Positions 1 through 8,189 of a stretch of 64,000 bases of DNA are shown one piece after another. The stretch covers positions 143,664 to 207,663 of the forward strand of contig JAFLEI010000007.1 in assembly GCA_017301975.1 (NCBI GenBank), given 5' to 3'. The notes under the pieces were generated by a model. That model made no database searches. It was not told the DNA's origin and saw nothing but the letters and a program-made list of their open reading frames with translations. This DNA comes from Verrucomicrobiota bacterium. GTDB taxonomy: Bacteria; Verrucomicrobiota; Verrucomicrobiia; Verrucomicrobiales; Verrucomicrobiaceae. The number at the start of each line of letters is the position of its first letter. Position 1 is the stretch's first letter. Made by a program: the position numbers and the translations under genes.

Positions 1-322
1 GCACCGCGCCATTGTCACGATCGGCACGACCCACGCCCCATTTTTCAAAAGCACGCGTGCAGTAGTCCTCCAGACTCGAATCTGAGAGCATGTGGGAATA
101 AAAGACCACCACCAGCTGGTTCGAGCTTTCACGCTCATAGGCCGCCAGGCGTTCGTTCAGGCTGTCTCCCACCTCACGAGTCACGACACCCGTGTAATCA
201 TTGAAAAATCGCGCGGGCTTTTCCGGAAGCTGCTCAGCCGCCAGCACCGCCGTGACGGCAAGCGCCAGCATGAAGGGCACCAGCCGCAGCGAGCCGAAGC
301 AGGATGAGACGCGTGCACTCAC
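1..322 (-). CDS. TPM-domain (YgcG-like) membrane/secreted protein, C-terminus cut by window edge
   Basis: Partial gene of about 107 visible codons running off the left edge. A GTG start at 322 overlaps the stop of the lemA gene (GTGA overlap), so the two are translationally coupled. The N-terminus has a hydrophobic stretch (LRLVPFMLALAVTAVLAA) like a signal peptide or anchor. After it comes the opening of a TPM domain: FFNDYTGVVT, then a strand reading NQLVVVFYSHM, then FEKWGVGRADRDNGAV. LemA and TPM-domain proteins are very often neighbours. TPM domains occur in a phosphatase of photosystem II repair and in many membrane proteins of unknown role. The later part of the domain, and any Gly-rich tail, lie outside the window. 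Confidence 0.72.
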   Translation of the reverse strand, partial: MSARVSSCFGSLRLVPFMLALAVTAVLAAEQLPEKPARFFNDYTGVVTREVGDSLNERLAAYERESSNQLVVVFYSHMLSDSSLEDYCTRAFEKWGVGRADRDNGAV

Positions 323-930
323 GGCTGTTTGGGGGCAGCGCTGCCACCAAAGTTAAAATCCACTTTGGGCGGCTCCTCAGCTCCCGGCTTTGCCTGAAAG
401 TAGGGACGCTCCTTGAAGCCGAGTGCCGAGGCATAAAACACGGCGGGAATGCTTTTGATCTTTGTGTTGTAGCCCTGCACCACTTCATTGAAGCGCCCGC
501 GCTCGACCGAGATGCGGTTCTCCGTGCCTTCCAGCTGAGACTGCAGAGCCAGGAAACCCGCATTCGCCTTGAGGTCCGGATAGCGCTCCGCCACCACGAG
601 CAGACGACTCAGCGCGCCGCTGAGGGCGCCCTGGGCTTTTTCGAACGCTTCAAACTGCGCCGGGTCGGAGGGGGCGTTGTTGAACTGAACCTTGCCAACC
701 GATGCACGGGCCTCGGTGATCTCCGTGAGGGTGCTCTTCTCAAAATTTGCCGCGCCTTCCACTGTTTTCACCAAATTCGGAATGAGGTCGGCCCGGCGCT
801 GATACACGTTCTGCACCTGCGCCCACTGTGCCTCGACAGCTTGGCTGCGCGAAACAAGACCGTTGTAACCGGTCATGACCGTCAGGACGATGACCGCAAC
901 AACACCAAGACCAATCAGGAGTGATTTCAT
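319..930 (-). CDS. lemA: LemA family protein
   Basis: A 203-residue protein with one N-terminal membrane segment (MKSLLIGLGVVAVIVLTV) followed by a mostly helical LemA domain. The family hallmarks are visible: YNGLVSRSQAVEAQWAQVQN just after the membrane segment, the stretch RRADLIPNLVKTVEG, and near the end NEVVQGYNTKIKSIPAV. The length is usual for the family. I chose the ATG at 930 because it opens directly into the membrane helix. An in-frame ATG at 1008 would add an unlikely polar leader. The gene precedes the TPM gene and overlaps it by four bases, so they form an operon. LemA biochemical function is unknown; the family is thought to be an envelope protein. Confidence 0.9.
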   Translation of the reverse strand: MKSLLIGLGVVAVIVLTVMTGYNGLVSRSQAVEAQWAQVQNVYQRRADLIPNLVKTVEGAANFEKSTLTEITEARASVGKVQFNNAPSDPAQFEAFEKAQGALSGALSRLLVVAERYPDLKANAGFLALQSQLEGTENRISVERGRFNEVVQGYNTKIKSIPAVFYASALGFKERPYFQAKPGAEEPPKVDFNFGGSAAPKQP

Positions 931-1075
931 AAGTCCGACGATAGGGATCAGTCTATCGAAACGCGATGAATAAATGGCCGCTTTTTTGTAAAGCACCTGA
1001 ACCTGCATTCACCTGGCAAAATCTTTGATGCCAATACGACGCCTTCTGCCACAATCGCACGAACTCATCACATCC

Positions 1076-2083
1076 ATGCACCCCACCCCTGATCACATCC
1101 TGCATACTGGCCTCGCCTTCTGGAGCTCCAAGACGCTGCTCAGCGCCGTCGAGATGGAAATCTTCACCGAACTGGCGAAACACCCGGGCGATCTCGCCAC
1201 GCTGCAAGGCCGTTTGGGCCTGCACCCACGCGGTGCGCGGGACTTCCTTGATGCCCTGGTGGCGCTGGGATTTCTCGTTCGCGGAGATGACGGCATTTAC
1301 CGCAACACCCCGGACTCCGAGGTCTTTCTGGACAAGGCCAAGCCCTCCTACATCGGCGGCATCCTGGAGATGGCGAATCACCGGCTCTATCCCTTCTGGG
1401 GCAGCCTGACGGCAGCCGTGCGCACGGGTGAATCCCAAAACGAATCCAAGGGCGGGCTGGATCCCTTTGCAGCTCTTTACGCAGACCCTGCGAAACTGAA
1501 AGAGTTCCTGCGTGCCATGTCAGGCGTGAGCCGTGGGGCCAACATGGCCATCGCGCAGAAGTTCCCCTGGGGTGAATATCGGAGCTGTGCAGACATCGGC
1601 ACCGCTCAGGGAGATCTGGTGACGCAGATCACTCTCGCGCAGCCGCATCTCCAAGGCATTGGTTTTGATCTGCCTGAAGTGGGGCCCATCTTTGAAGATT
1701 ATATCTTATCCAACGGTCTGGATTCCCGCGTGCGCTTTGCAGGCGGCAGCTTCTTCACCGATGAACTGCCTCAGGCCGATGTGCTGCTCTTCGGCCACAT
1801 CCTGCATGACTGGGATCTGGAAACCAAGCGCATGCTGCTCCGCAAGGCCTATGCCGCGCTGCCCACCGGAGGTGCCGTGGTGGTGTATGATTCGATCATC
1901 GACGATGCGCGCAAAGAAAATGCCTTTGGCCTGCTCATGAGCCTGAACATGCTCATCGAAACCCCGGGCGGATTTGACTACACCGGCGCAGACTGCATCG
2001 GCTGGATGCAGGAAGCCGGATTTACCAATTGCCGCGTGGAGCACTTGGTGGGCCCGGATTCGATGGTAATCGGCATCAAGTGA
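1076..2083 (+). CDS. SAM-dependent methyltransferase (O-methyltransferase, plant COMT/hydroxyneurosporene-type fold)
   Basis: About 335 residues. The N-terminal part is a winged-helix dimerisation domain ([17 protein letters not shown] ... ELAKHPGD ... [16 protein letters not shown]). The C-terminal half is a Rossmann methyltransferase with SAM motif [11 protein letters not shown], an acidic end of strand 2 (GFDLPEV), and the HILHDWD motif typical of this family, where the His acts as catalytic base in O-methyltransferases. The substrate cannot be told from sequence. The ATG at 1076 opens directly on the conserved domain; earlier in-frame starts (TTG 1025, ATG 1028) are possible. No ribosome binding site is clear. 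It stands alone between the divergent lemA gene and a convergent cytochrome gene. Confidence 0.82.
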   Translation: MHPTPDHILHTGLAFWSSKTLLSAVEMEIFTELAKHPGDLATLQGRLGLHPRGARDFLDALVALGFLVRGDDGIYRNTPDSEVFLDKAKPSYIGGILEMANHRLYPFWGSLTAAVRTGESQNESKGGLDPFAALYADPAKLKEFLRAMSGVSRGANMAIAQKFPWGEYRSCADIGTAQGDLVTQITLAQPHLQGIGFDLPEVGPIFEDYILSNGLDSRVRFAGGSFFTDELPQADVLLFGHILHDWDLETKRMLLRKAYAALPTGGAVVVYDSIIDDARKENAFGLLMSLNMLIETPGGFDYTGADCIGWMQEAGFTNCRVEHLVGPDSMVIGIK

Positions 2084-2094
2084 GCCCCCGCAGC

Positions 2095-2556
2095 TCAGCG
2101 CTCCAGCAAGCCTCTTTTACGCGGCACAAACACCCAGGGCTGTAAAAAGCCCGCGGGATTGTCGGGCCAGTAGGCGCCGTCTTCGATCCATTCATAGAGG
2201 ATGTCCACCTCTGAGCCCGAAAGCATCGGGCCGCCGTGGTTTCCTGGGTGGCTGCCGCCTTGGGCCACCGAGGTCAGCAGCCTGCTGGCGCCGGGATCTC
2301 CAGGAACGACGAACGCACGCCCGTACCTCCGTGGCGCATACAGACTGCTGCGCTGCACCAGCGAAAGTCCCGCAGGAGGATGGCTGCCCTGATGGCAGGG
2401 CAGGCAGTGCGTTTCGAGCACCGGCTTGACGTACTGCATGAAGTACCCGTGGCCCGCCACAGCCTCAAACGGATGCTCAGGATCTGTCTTGTGGGTGCAG
2501 GCAGCCATCCATGCAAGACTCAGGATAAGGCATAAAAGGATAACAAGGCGATTCAT
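2095..2556 (-). CDS. Cytochrome c-type lipoprotein (planctomycete cytochrome C-like)
   Basis: 153 residues. A signal peptide ends in a lipobox-like sequence (LAWMAAC), so the mature protein is probably lipid-anchored on the periplasmic side. A single haem-binding motif CLPCH lies in the segment VKPVLETHCLPCHQG, followed by LSLVQRSSLY and the conserved VVPGDPGASRLL. This pattern matches the small cytochrome domain usually found ahead of DUF1549/DUF1553 proteins in Planctomycetes and Verrucomicrobia, but here it is a stand-alone domain. A Met in GGPMLSGSEVDILYEWI may be the sixth haem ligand. Its redox partner is unknown, and no DUF1549/DUF1553 gene lies nearby. Confidence 0.8.
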   Translation of the reverse strand: MNRLVILLCLILSLAWMAACTHKTDPEHPFEAVAGHGYFMQYVKPVLETHCLPCHQGSHPPAGLSLVQRSSLYAPRRYGRAFVVPGDPGASRLLTSVAQGGSHPGNHGGPMLSGSEVDILYEWIEDGAYWPDNPAGFLQPWVFVPRKRGLLER

Positions 2557-2632
2557 CGCGCAATGCTAGCCCTGTGCCTGAGATCTGTGACGTCGAATAT
2601 GCCTCAGAAATGCTGGTCCAGCCGCTCAGTTC

Positions 2633-2914
2633 TTAATAAACCGGGCCTTTGACCGCCCAGCGCTTCAGAACAAAACCCGGACCTTTGGCACGCCATTTGG
2701 CCACATGCGGAGTGGTGTAATGCTGGTCAAACGCAGCCTGGTCCACATAGCTCTCGCTAAGCGCAAAGAGATTGGACTGTTCATTGTCCCGGCTGACTTC
2801 AAAGCGAAGGCATCCCGACTCCAGACGAGAAGCAGCGGCGTTTTCGAGGATGACTTCAAGAAATTCATCGATCTTCTGCGGATCGATCTCGAGGATGACA
2901 ATGACGTTGACCAT
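2633..2914 (-). CDS. Antibiotic biosynthesis monooxygenase (ABM) domain protein, YgiN-like
   Basis: A small ferredoxin-like alpha/beta protein of about 93 residues. It begins with the strand MVNVIVILEID, then a helix with KIDEFLEVI. The family pattern ES-GCLRFEVSRD follows, then FALSESYVDQAAFDQHYTTPHV, and it ends in a strand. ABM proteins such as YgiN act on quinones or remove toxic aromatic aldehydes, and many have no known substrate. I chose the ATG at 2914 because the domain starts there. An ATG at 2947 with an AGG just upstream would add eleven residues (MFSKNRLSLDV). It is divergent from the leucine-rich-repeat gene. Confidence 0.8.
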   Translation of the reverse strand: MVNVIVILEIDPQKIDEFLEVILENAAASRLESGCLRFEVSRDNEQSNLFALSESYVDQAAFDQHYTTPHVAKWRAKGPGFVLKRWAVKGPVY

Positions 2915-2991
2915 GACATCAAGAGAGAGGCGATTTTTGCTGAACATGCAACCTGCGTTCTACGTATCATGGCCTTAACATTTCCCCAGCC

Positions 2992-4152
2992 ATGAAACTT
3001 CGACTCGTCCTCCCCACGCTGATCGCCTTCAGTCTTCACGCCCAAGACACCAAGCCAGCAACAGCCCCTGCGCCGGCAGCGACGACACCTCCCGCGGCAG
3101 CCCCCAAGGCCGAGACGAAACCCGCCCCCGCAGCTCCAGCCAAGGTGGAACCGAAACCAGCGTCAGCACCGGTCACACCTCCGACCAAAACGGATGCCAA
3201 ACCCACGCCCGCCCCTGCCAAGCCCGCAACTCCTGCTCCGGCCCCCGCCAAGCCTGTGACTGCGCCTGCGAAGCCTGCAACTCCGGCGCCAGCCCCCGCC
3301 AAACCGACCCCGCCTCCGGCAAAGCCTGCGACATCTCCGGCCAAGCCAGCAACTCCTACCCCAGCAGCGGCCAAACCAGCGCCGCCGAAGCCTGTGGCTA
3401 TTTTCCCTGACAAGGCGCTGGAGGCAGCGGTGCGCAAGCAGGTGTTCGCGAAGCGCGACACTCAGGAGGTGATCACGGCAGAAGATGTCGCGACCGTTTC
3501 CATCATCGAAGGCAAAAAGGCGGGCATCAAGGACCTGACCGGTCTTGAGAAATGCAAATCCCTGGCTTCCCTGACGCTGCCGGAAAATCAGATCACCAAC
3601 CTCGCGCCGATCAAAGGTCTGGAGCGCCTGCAGTTCCTCGATGTCTCCAACAACCAGATCAGCGACATCACGCCTCTGGCCGCGTGCAAGGCGCTGCAGT
3701 ACGTCGAACTCACGGGCAACAAGGTGACGGATGTCTCCGCGCTTGGCGGGATTCAGGCCCTCACCTCGCTCTATCTGGCCAACAATCAGATTAAAGACGC
3801 CACGCCGCTGTTCAAGCTGCCCAAGGTGTGGACGCTGTATCTTGAAGGCAATCAGGTGACTGACATCACGGGCATCGGCGGGATGAAGTGGCTTTCCATG
3901 CTTTCGCTCAAAAGCAATGGAGTGAAGGACATCTCACCCTTGGAGCCCCTCACGGAGCTGCAGTTCCTCTTCCTCGAAAACAACCAGATCACGGATCTCT
4001 CACCCTTGCACCGCATGTGGAAAAAGGACAATGATGGTCCGCGCGAATGGGCTCCTTACTGCCAGATTTTCATCGAAGGGAATGCCATCGACGAGGCTTC
4101 CAAGAAATTCGTGGAGGAGATGAAGAAGGCCGGGGCGCGCATTACGCCGTAA
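2992..4152 (+). CDS. Secreted leucine-rich-repeat protein with Ala/Pro/Lys-rich stalk
   Basis: 386 residues. A short signal peptide (MKLRLVLPTLIAFSLHAQ) is followed by about 115 residues made almost only of Ala, Pro, Lys and Thr, with recurring AKPATPAPAP units. The C-terminal 250 residues hold five to six 21-23 residue SDS22/internalin-type leucine-rich repeats with the periodic signature L-x-x-N-x-I-x-D-I-x-P-L, for example LDVSNNQISDITPL and LYLEGNQVTDITGI. The stalk probably spans the periplasm or cell surface and holds the repeat domain, which usually binds proteins. The partner is unknown. DNA in the stalk is repetitive. Confidence 0.82.
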   Translation: MKLRLVLPTLIAFSLHAQDTKPATAPAPAATTPPAAAPKAETKPAPAAPAKVEPKPASAPVTPPTKTDAKPTPAPAKPATPAPAPAKPVTAPAKPATPAPAPAKPTPPPAKPATSPAKPATPTPAAAKPAPPKPVAIFPDKALEAAVRKQVFAKRDTQEVITAEDVATVSIIEGKKAGIKDLTGLEKCKSLASLTLPENQITNLAPIKGLERLQFLDVSNNQISDITPLAACKALQYVELTGNKVTDVSALGGIQALTSLYLANNQIKDATPLFKLPKVWTLYLEGNQVTDITGIGGMKWLSMLSLKSNGVKDISPLEPLTELQFLFLENNQITDLSPLHRMWKKDNDGPREWAPYCQIFIEGNAIDEASKKFVEEMKKAGARITP

Positions 4153-4215
4153 GGCTTGCCGGTCCCAGCATGCAAAGTGCTTGCCGTCACCTTGGCGTGC
4201 GGCTTAGCATGGGGC

Positions 4216-5226
4216 ATGCCCACGTTCCTTCGTTACCTCGCCCTCGGCCTGCTGCTCTCCGGAGTGCAGGCTGCTGAACCGCCACGCCAGTGGACTTCCA
4301 GCGATGGCAAATCGAAGTTCATGGGCAACTTGATCGAGTTCACTGACAAGGAGGTCAAAATTCGTCGCAGCACCGACTTCAACCAGTACCGTCTGGCGCT
4401 GGACAAGCTCTCCAAGGAAGATCAGGACTATATCCGCGGCCTGCTGCGCGAGAAGCACCGCGATGCGGGGCTCAAGGAAGGCGTGTACGCAGCGAAGATC
4501 ACCGGGCAGTTTGTCAAAGGCGTGTCCAAGCAGGGCCTGAACTACCAGCTTTGGGGAAGTCCCTCCATGGATGGAACCCAGCGTTATCCTCTGGTCATCT
4601 GGCTGCATGGTTCCGGCCAGAGCGGCACCGACAACGAATCGCAGCTCGGCGGAGCACCGAAAATCTGGACGAACGAAGAGAACCTGGCCAAGCAGCCCTG
4701 CTTTCTGCTGGCTCCGCAGTGCCCATCTGCAGACATCGGCTGGAAGAATCAGGTGGCGGACAACCTGCTCGCCCTCATTGCCGATCTCACGGAGCATCTG
4801 CCCATCGACCAAAACCGCTTGTACCTCACAGGATCATCCATGGGCGGCTTTGGCACTTTCAGCATCGCCGCCAAATATCCACAGGTGTTTGCAGCCTGCG
4901 TGCCGCTCTGCGGCGGGGGCGATGTCAAAAATGCGGAGATCCTCAAGCCCATTCCGTTCTGGGTCTTTCATGGCGACAAAGATGACATGGTTCCCGTGGA
5001 GCGATCACGCGCCATTGTGGCGGCAGTCAAGCAGGCGGGTGGCGAACGCATGAAATACACCGAACTGGAAGGGGCAGGCCACGGCATCACAGGCATCGTA
5101 TATCCTCGTGCCGACCTGCATGAATGGTTGTTTCAGCAGAAAAAACAGTCCATGTCAGCCCTTAAACAGCACCCAAGCCCCCGCGATGCTCCACCACCAC
5201 CATTCCGCCACCTGCCAGCATCATGA
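4216..5226 (+). CDS. Secreted alpha/beta-hydrolase (PHB depolymerase/prolyl oligopeptidase-like esterase) with SHD1-like N-terminal domain
   Basis: 336 residues from the ATG at 4216, which gives a clean signal peptide (MPTFLRYLALGLLLSGVQA). The first mature domain (RQWTSSDGKSKFMGNLIEF ... LALDKLSKEDQDYI) matches the SHD1-like module common in planctomycete and verrucomicrobial secreted proteins. The rest is an alpha/beta-hydrolase: oxyanion strand VIWLHGSGQSG, nucleophile elbow GSSMGGFGTF, acid region FHGDKDDMVPV, and a His in EGAGHGI. All three catalytic positions are therefore present. The likely role is ester hydrolysis of an external polymer; the substrate is unknown. The 3' end overlaps the following fur-type gene by 41 bases in another frame. 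Confidence 0.82.
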   Translation: MPTFLRYLALGLLLSGVQAAEPPRQWTSSDGKSKFMGNLIEFTDKEVKIRRSTDFNQYRLALDKLSKEDQDYIRGLLREKHRDAGLKEGVYAAKITGQFVKGVSKQGLNYQLWGSPSMDGTQRYPLVIWLHGSGQSGTDNESQLGGAPKIWTNEENLAKQPCFLLAPQCPSADIGWKNQVADNLLALIADLTEHLPIDQNRLYLTGSSMGGFGTFSIAAKYPQVFAACVPLCGGGDVKNAEILKPIPFWVFHGDKDDMVPVERSRAIVAAVKQAGGERMKYTELEGAGHGITGIVYPRADLHEWLFQQKKQSMSALKQHPSPRDAPPPPFRHLPAS

Positions 5227-5671
5227 TGCAGACTCTGCACGCGAACTGGCGGCCACAATGATGGAGCGCGCGCGTGAAGCCGGTCTGCGGCGCACCAAGG
5301 CGCTGGAGAACGTCCTTTCCATTCTCGTTCATTCCCACCAGCCACTCTCACTGGCGGACATCGCGGAATCGCCCGATCTCACCAGCGGCGCAGACAAGGC
5401 GACGGTTTACCGTGTGCTGGTCAAGCTGGAGGAACTGGGACTGATCCGGCGGCTGGGGCTGCATGACCGCAGCGCGTATTACACCCTCCTGCAGCCCGGG
5501 CATCATGATGACTACCTTATCTGCACGCAATGCGGCCGCATTCAGCGGCTGGATATTGCGTGCCCGGCGGAGACCTTGGAAAAGCAGATCGAAAGAGAGT
5601 CCGGCTTCCAGAAGCTCTACCATGAGCTGGAGTTCTACGGCCTGTGCCCGAAGTGCGTGGCCAAAGCCTGA
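5186..5671 (+). CDS. Fur-family metal-dependent transcriptional regulator with His-rich N-terminus
   Basis: About 161 residues. The start chosen at 5186 gives a His-rich leader (MLHHHHSATCQHH). The winged helix follows (GLRRTKALENVLSIL ... DKATVYRVLVKLEELGLI), then the dimerisation domain with Fur-type metal ligands GHHDDYLICTQCG and a C-terminal FYGLCPKC. The two CxxC pairs form the structural zinc site of the family. Whether the sensed metal is iron, zinc or manganese is not certain, but the His-rich leader and lack of other iron genes would fit zinc. The start overlaps the esterase gene, so co-transcription is likely. A later start at the second Met pair (MMERAREAG) would drop the His tail. 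Confidence 0.85.
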   Translation: MLHHHHSATCQHHDADSARELAATMMERAREAGLRRTKALENVLSILVHSHQPLSLADIAESPDLTSGADKATVYRVLVKLEELGLIRRLGLHDRSAYYTLLQPGHHDDYLICTQCGRIQRLDIACPAETLEKQIERESGFQKLYHELEFYGLCPKCVAKA

Positions 5672-5718
5672 CCACGACCCATGGTCTGACGGCGGTTCTT
5701 CAAGCAGCGCCCGAGCAT

Positions 5719-5753
5719 AAAAAATCCCGCACCGGAAGCTCCAGTGCGGGATT
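5719..5753 (-). terminator. Rho-independent terminator of the leftward surface-protein gene
   Basis: Perfect 10-bp inverted repeat AATCCCGCAC (5723-5732) / GTGCGGGATT (5744-5753) with an 11-base loop. On the minus strand it is followed by a T-run (A-run at 5719-5724 on the plus strand). It lies between the convergent fur gene and the leftward gene, so it may also slow rightward transcription. Confidence 0.8.
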
Positions 5754-5773
5754 GAGATGAATCCAGACTCGAA

Positions 5774-7348
5774 TTACGGCGATGTGGCAGCTGTGCTGAT
5801 CGTGTTGGTCACGTTGGCGCTTGTCGAGCCGTTGCCGCTCGGCGAAGGCGAGCTGCCGCCAGCGAGGTTGCCATCGCCGTTTGTGGTGGTGGTGTTGGTC
5901 GTGCTGGTGGTCGTGTTAGTGCCGTCAGCCGTGGTGGTGGTGTTGCCGTTGGCATCCGTTGAGGTCTGATTCACCGTGGTGGTGGTGGTGCCATCGGGTG
6001 CCTTGGTTTCAGTGACAGCGGTTGTGACGACGGTTCCAGTGGTTGTATCCACGGTCCGAGACTCGCTGGTGGTCACCACCGTACCATCAGACTGCGTGGT
6101 GACAGTCACAGTTGAAGTACCGGTGGTGGTGGTCGAACTGATGGGGGTGGCACCAGGGGCTGTCGGATCAACGCCCGCCGCAAAGGTCTGGGTGACGACC
6201 ACGGTGGTGTCACTGCTGGTGGCTGTGCCTTGGGCAATCATCTGGCCGGCATTCTCCGGGGTCACATTGCTGGTGGCCGCACCAGCGCCATGTGCATCAC
6301 CCACGGTCACGGTCACCACGGTCTTCGTGCCATCGGCGTTGGTGACGATCACGGTGTTGGTCGTAACGATGTTGACCACATTACCTTCTGCCGCGCCCGT
6401 GCATTGGAAATCCGGTGGATTGAACTCCGGCTCCCAGCGCAGCGCCAAGTAGCGCGTCTTGACCGCCTTGGCGGGCTTGGCTTTCAGAGTCCCCGTGCCC
6501 CGCGTATCTTCAGCCACGGCGACCGGTGCCACGTTGCCAAAGTCACTTGGGTCAAAGGCCATGCGACCGCGCCAGTCTTCTTTTTCCGGAAGATTGTCGA
6601 AGGCGAACACTTCAAAGCGCACCGGCCGGGGTGAGTGAACCGAGGCGAACTCGTTCAGAATGCGCAGCTGACCGAAGTCATAGATGATGGTACGATATTT
6701 TTCGTCAGACTCGGGGAAGGCAAATTTGTTGTAGGTGATGGCGGTATCGAGGCCGTTGGCAGGTTTTGGTGCCGCATACACCACGCGTGCTCCACCCAGA
6801 CCGTTGATGAGATCGGCAGGCTTGCCACCTTTGCCATCCGCAGACTGCTTCACCGCATATCCCTTGTCGGTCGCTGCACCAAAGAACTGCAGGGACCGAA
6901 TGATGCCGCCCTTGGACAGCGCCAGCTCGAGCTTGACGAATTTGGCCTGCATCCCGGCAAACTTAAATTCCACCGTGCGATCCGCCGCGGAAAAGACTTT
7001 TTCTTCGAGAACCGCCCAGCCGTTTTTGTCCGCGCTGGCAGAGAGCGTTGCGCGCCCTTCGATGCCGTCATTCACAAACGAGGAGGACGAGATGAGCACA
7101 GGCTTGCCCAAGTTGATGAGAACAAAGCTCTTCCCGGCGGAAACCGTGGAGGACGCCGTGATGTCGCTCGAAAGAATGGAATCAGCGCGACCAATGCCTG
7201 AAGAACTGTCGAGCAAAGCATTGCTGGCAGGACCACTGATCGTGTTCACCGGCTTTTCCTTGATGATAGGAATTCGCGACCATTTGGCCTGGATGGAACC
7301 GGCAGTCAACAGACTGCCGAGAATGACGATGGTAGGGGCGAGCTTCAT
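5774..7348 (-). CDS. Secreted protein with discoidin-like beta-sandwich regions and long Ser/Thr-rich tail
   Basis: 524 residues. It has a signal peptide (MKLAPTIVILGSLLTAGSIQA). Residues about 25-330 look like two beta-sandwich regions of F5/8 or discoidin type (phrases such as FVLINLGKPVLISSSSFVNDG and VEFKFAGMQAKFVKLELAL, then YRTIIYDFGQLRILNEFASVHSPRPVRFEVF). The last 190 residues are almost pure Thr, Ser, Val, Asn, Gly and Asp. They contain repeated runs such as NTTTTADGTNTTTSTTN and no obvious membrane anchor or sorting signal at the very end. The tail looks like a surface stalk or a substrate for glycosylation. The function is unknown. The gene ends at the strong hairpin at 5719-5753. 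Confidence 0.75.
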   Translation of the reverse strand: MKLAPTIVILGSLLTAGSIQAKWSRIPIIKEKPVNTISGPASNALLDSSSGIGRADSILSSDITASSTVSAGKSFVLINLGKPVLISSSSFVNDGIEGRATLSASADKNGWAVLEEKVFSAADRTVEFKFAGMQAKFVKLELALSKGGIIRSLQFFGAATDKGYAVKQSADGKGGKPADLINGLGGARVVYAAPKPANGLDTAITYNKFAFPESDEKYRTIIYDFGQLRILNEFASVHSPRPVRFEVFAFDNLPEKEDWRGRMAFDPSDFGNVAPVAVAEDTRGTGTLKAKPAKAVKTRYLALRWEPEFNPPDFQCTGAAEGNVVNIVTTNTVIVTNADGTKTVVTVTVGDAHGAGAATSNVTPENAGQMIAQGTATSSDTTVVVTQTFAAGVDPTAPGATPISSTTTTGTSTVTVTTQSDGTVVTTSESRTVDTTTGTVVTTAVTETKAPDGTTTTTVNQTSTDANGNTTTTADGTNTTTSTTNTTTTNGDGNLAGGSSPSPSGNGSTSANVTNTISTAATSP

Positions 7349-7535
7349 GATCAGTTGATGGAAAATTGAGCGTTGAATTCGGAGTTTGAAAGCCGGAAAA
7401 AATCAGCGTTCGTTTTTTTATTATTGAATCAACTTCTAGTTACACCACAAAGGGCCACCTGTGTAAACATTTTTTCTGTGTCAGGACTGATGAAAAAGGA
7501 CTTGATTAATTGTAGTTTCCATATATTTTATAAAC
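7349..7535 (+). promoter_or_regulatory. AT-rich divergent promoter region
   Basis: This 187-base spacer is much richer in A and T than its surroundings, with runs such as GTTTTTTTATTATTGAATC and TATATTTTATAAAC. It must hold the promoters of the leftward surface protein and the rightward zinc-ribbon gene. The sequence TTCCATATATTTTATAAAC directly precedes the ATG at 7536. No SD sequence is visible. No exact promoter boxes are claimed. Confidence 0.4.
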
Positions 7536-8189
7536 ATGAAATGTCCACGCTGCCAAGCAAGCGTAAGGGCGGAGCAGACCTCCTGCTCTGCCTGCGGATT
7601 TTCTGCGACATTGCTGCATAATTACCTTGGAAATCAATGGGTTAGACTGGAGAGGATCACCGATGCCGCCCACTGTCTCCGATTGGAGGACGCACGCCGT
7701 CTTGAGATCATTCTCGACGATTTTGAACGCACCTATCCACAAGCTTTTTTTGCGGTTTACTTAGGCACTCTACCCACTAACTTGAACGTTGCGGAGCTGG
7801 GCTTCTGGTTGCTCAATCAAGGGGCCTTCAACACTCACTCGGTCAGCCGCCGCAATGATTTTGGCATTGTTTTGGTCGTGGATCCCTCGACGAAAACGGC
7901 CTGCATCACTCTGGGCTACGCCATCGAGAACTGTTTCCCCCCCAAAATCATCAACCGCATGATGCAGGCCGTGGGCGGCCATCTGCGCAAGGGTGCCTTT
8001 GGCATGGCGATGGAAGCCTGCTGCATCCGCGTCGGCGAGGTGCTGCGAAAACACGCCCGCCACATGCAATGGCAGCCCGATTCACCTGCCATCGCTGACT
8101 CCATTTCAGATATCGGCCTGCAGCCTCTCCGGGGCGGGCACCGCTCCGCCTCCCGGCCCTTGGCAGAATTCCCCGTTCCCAAAACATGA
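7536..8189 (+). CDS. Zinc-ribbon TPM-domain-like protein
   Basis: 217 residues with no signal peptide. The N-terminus is a zinc ribbon (C3, C6, C17, C20: MKCPRCQ ... CSACGF). Residues about 50-175 resemble a TPM domain: a strand FFAVYLGTLP, the conserved segment RRNDFGIVLVVDPSTKTACITLGYAIENCFPP, then a helical end (MMQAVGGHLRKGAFGMAMEACCIRVGEVLRKH). The last 40 residues look disordered. The gene ends in an ATGA overlap with the next gene, which seems to carry a second, more divergent TPM-like domain, so the two products likely work together. The biochemical role is unknown. Confidence 0.72.
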   Translation: MKCPRCQASVRAEQTSCSACGFSATLLHNYLGNQWVRLERITDAAHCLRLEDARRLEIILDDFERTYPQAFFAVYLGTLPTNLNVAELGFWLLNQGAFNTHSVSRRNDFGIVLVVDPSTKTACITLGYAIENCFPPKIINRMMQAVGGHLRKGAFGMAMEACCIRVGEVLRKHARHMQWQPDSPAIADSISDIGLQPLRGGHRSASRPLAEFPVPKT

